Assembly (NCBI GenBank): GCA_964367945.1
Contig: CAYIZZ010000051.1
Coordinates: 1 to 14,872 of the forward strand
Direction: 5' to 3'
Length of the DNA: 14,872 nucleotides
Source of the DNA: JAAYCI01 sp964367945
GTDB lineage: Bacteria > Bacillota > Clostridia > Oscillospirales > Ruminococcaceae
The translations under genes were made by a program, and so were the position numbers. Under the pieces are notes generated by a model. The model searched no databases. It saw only the letters and a list, made by a program, of their open reading frames with translations, and was not told where the DNA came from. This document shows positions 13,322-14,872 of the stretch, piece by piece (the stretch's first letter is position 1; the number at the start of each line of letters is the position of its first letter).

Positions 13322-14872
13322 ATGGCAATTTCGCAAGAATATTTGGCAGAGTTGTCGCGTCGCACCGATATCACAGAGCTTATACGTGGGTATGTGCAGC
13401 TGCGCCGCTCGGGTCGAATGGAGAAGGGTGTGTGTCCGTTTCACAATGAAAAAACACCATCGTTTTATGTGTATCCGGATACTGCTAGTTTTTATTGTTT
13501 TGGTTGTGGCGCCGGTGGGGATGCCATCACATTCATGAAGCGCATTTCTAACCTTGATTATGTGGAAGCGGTGAAAGAACTGGCAGCTCGTGTAGGAATG
13601 CCGCTACCTGACGAGGATGATTCTGCAGCAAAACAAAGGTCTAGGCTTTTAGCTGCGAATAGACAAGCGGCACGATTTTATGTAGAATGTTTAAATGCCG
13701 AAGAAGGAAAGGCAGCTCGCGCATATTTGCGTCACAGGAAGCTTACAGACAAAACAATCCGCAGTTTTGGGCTTGGGTATGCGCCTGATAGTTTTGATGG
13801 GATGCGAAACCATTTAAAGAAACTGGGATTTTCAGAAGACGAGCTATTGGCGGCGGGCCTATGTAAACGGGGACAAAAAGGTGGAGTGTATGATGCGTTT
13901 CGTGATAGGGTGATTTTTCCTATAATAACTTTGCGTGGTGAAGTGGTGGCATTTGGTGGTCGGATGATGGCAGACGGACGCGGCCCGAAGTATTTAAACA
14001 GTAGTGATACACCGGTATTTAAGAAAAGCAGGCATTTGTTTGCGCTGAATATTGCAAAAAAAAGCGCGTCAAAGCGGATGATATTGGCTGAAGGTTATAT
14101 GGACGCCATTAGTTTACATCAGGCTGGATTTGACACGGCAGTGGCAACACTGGGCACGGCGATTGGCGAAGATCAGGCGAAATTACTGTCAGATTATGCA
14201 GAAAAAGTGGTTATATGTTATGATGGTGATGAGGCAGGCCAGCGTGCAACGGCTCGAGCTATAGGCATATTAGAAAAAACAAACTTGAAAGTACAGGTGC
14301 TTTCGCTGTCTGATGTGATGGGTCCAAATGCTGAAAAGGCAAAAGATCCGGATGAGTTTATTCAAATGCATGGCGCTGATAAGTTTGATCAGTTACTGAA
14401 CGAAAGCGCAAATACCATTGAGTATGCCCTCGGTAAGGTGAAAGACAGCTATGATATGTCAACGGAAGATGGGCGAGCGGCATATATAAAGCAGGCGCTG
14501 GAAGTTTTGGCGGATATGGCGTTGCCGGCTGAACAAGACATTTATGCAGGTAGAGTAGCGGAAGACACCGGCGTGGCAAAAAACGCGGTGATTTCTCAGC
14601 TGGAGATGGTACAGCGGCAAAGGCGAAAGCAGTTTAATCGAAAACGTGATAAGCGCTTGGCACAAGAAGGGATTGCAGCCGGTATAGATGTGCCATATGG
14701 TGTAGGTGGCGGTGAAGTGCTTGGAGTGATATTTGCCGAGCAGCAATTGATAGCTGCTTTGATAAAGCATCCAAACGACTATTTGCCGATTGCATTGGAA
14801 AAAGTGACTGCCGATAAGTTTTTAGCACCTGAAATGGGACAAACTTACGCTTTGCTATTGCAAAAATGGCAA
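13322..14872 (+). CDS. dnaG: DNA primase DnaG (3'-truncated by window edge)
   Basis: DnaG makes the RNA primers for Okazaki fragments and binds the replicative helicase through its C-terminal domain. The frame is open from the ATG at 13322 through the last base (517 codons, no stop), so the last part, including most of the helicase-binding domain, is outside the window. The N-terminal zinc domain is of CHC2 type: C38, H41, C59, C62 (VCPFHNEKTPSF and CFGCG). The RNA-polymerase domain carries FGGRMMADGRGPKYLNSSDT. The Toprim site has E257 (EGYMD), D301-x-D303 (YDGDEAG) and D342-x-D344 (KDPDEF), all catalytic acids present. The segment before KDPD (about 327-341, SLSDVMGPNAEKA) looks several residues longer than in E. 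coli. The ribosome site is GAAGGGGTG, five bases upstream. It follows dgt after 34 bases. Confidence 0.97.
   Translation, partial: MAISQEYLAELSRRTDITELIRGYVQLRRSGRMEKGVCPFHNEKTPSFYVYPDTASFYCFGCGAGGDAITFMKRISNLDYVEAVKELAARVGMPLPDEDDSAAKQRSRLLAANRQAARFYVECLNAEEGKAARAYLRHRKLTDKTIRSFGLGYAPDSFDGMRNHLKKLGFSEDELLAAGLCKRGQKGGVYDAFRDRVIFPIITLRGEVVAFGGRMMADGRGPKYLNSSDTPVFKKSRHLFALNIAKKSASKRMILAEGYMDAISLHQAGFDTAVATLGTAIGEDQAKLLSDYAEKVVICYDGDEAGQRATARAIGILEKTNLKVQVLSLSDVMGPNAEKAKDPDEFIQMHGADKFDQLLNESANTIEYALGKVKDSYDMSTEDGRAAYIKQALEVLADMALPAEQDIYAGRVAEDTGVAKNAVISQLEMVQRQRRKQFNRKRDKRLAQEGIAAGIDVPYGVGGGEVLGVIFAEQQLIAALIKHPNDYLPIALEKVTADKFLAPEMGQTYALLLQKWQ

Noticed and set aside
1..14872. Mobile elements, CRISPR, phage, toxin-antitoxin or defence genes.
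   Set aside because: All long frames are accounted for by housekeeping families or the few genes described, and no terminal inverted repeats, arrays or integrase/transposase motifs were seen.

Overview
The window looks like an ordinary chromosomal segment from a low-to-moderate-GC Gram-positive bacterium, most likely an anaerobic member of Clostridia. Support: AT-rich promoters of sigma-A type, strong AGGAGG-type ribosome sites, the four-cysteine (zinc) form of ribosomal protein L32, a Der GTPase near a DUF512/PDZ radical-SAM gene, and a dgt-dnaG pair (commonly followed by rpoD in this group). The taxon is inferred from gene content and style; no rRNA or marker search was possible.

Layout, left to right. 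(1) 1-359, + strand: the C-terminal half of plsY (phospholipid synthesis), entering from outside the window. (2) A strong hairpin terminator at 387-434 separates it from the convergent der. (3) 469-6219, all on the - strand and read right to left: trxB (thioredoxin reductase), rpmF (L32), the DUF512 PDZ/radical-SAM protein, a zinc-ribbon/proline-rich/one-membrane-span protein with WG-type repeats, and der (ribosome assembly GTPase). trxB, rpmF, DUF512 and the zinc-ribbon gene each have a candidate promoter; der follows the zinc-ribbon gene after 38 bases and probably shares its transcript. (4) 6440-8365, + strand: a stand-alone cytosolic family-2 glycosyltransferase with a long helical-repeat C-terminus, divergent from trxB and ending at a terminator shared with the next unit. 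(5) 8457-10511, - strand: ktrB then ktrA, a potassium uptake channel and its RCK gating subunit. (6) 10726 to the right edge, + strand: comM/yifB (AAA+ ATPase), dgt (dGTP triphosphohydrolase) and dnaG (primase, cut off by the window end at residue 517), spaced 18 and 34 bases apart and apparently one operon for DNA metabolism.

Coding density is high. No gene-free stretch exceeds about 220 bases. The largest gaps are the divergent promoter regions 6220-6439 and 10512-10725, plus 4767-4947 downstream of rpmF and 5134-5283 upstream of it. I saw no tRNA, rRNA, CRISPR array, transposase, integrase, phage gene, toxin-antitoxin pair or recognisable defence system.

I found no convincing evidence for a wholly new system. 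The items most worth a second look are the zinc-ribbon/WG membrane protein lodged between two conserved genes, an inverted repeat inside the trxB promoter, a short leader upstream of rpmF that can form two mutually exclusive hairpins, the glycosyltransferase of unknown acceptor, and the still poorly understood DUF512 protein.
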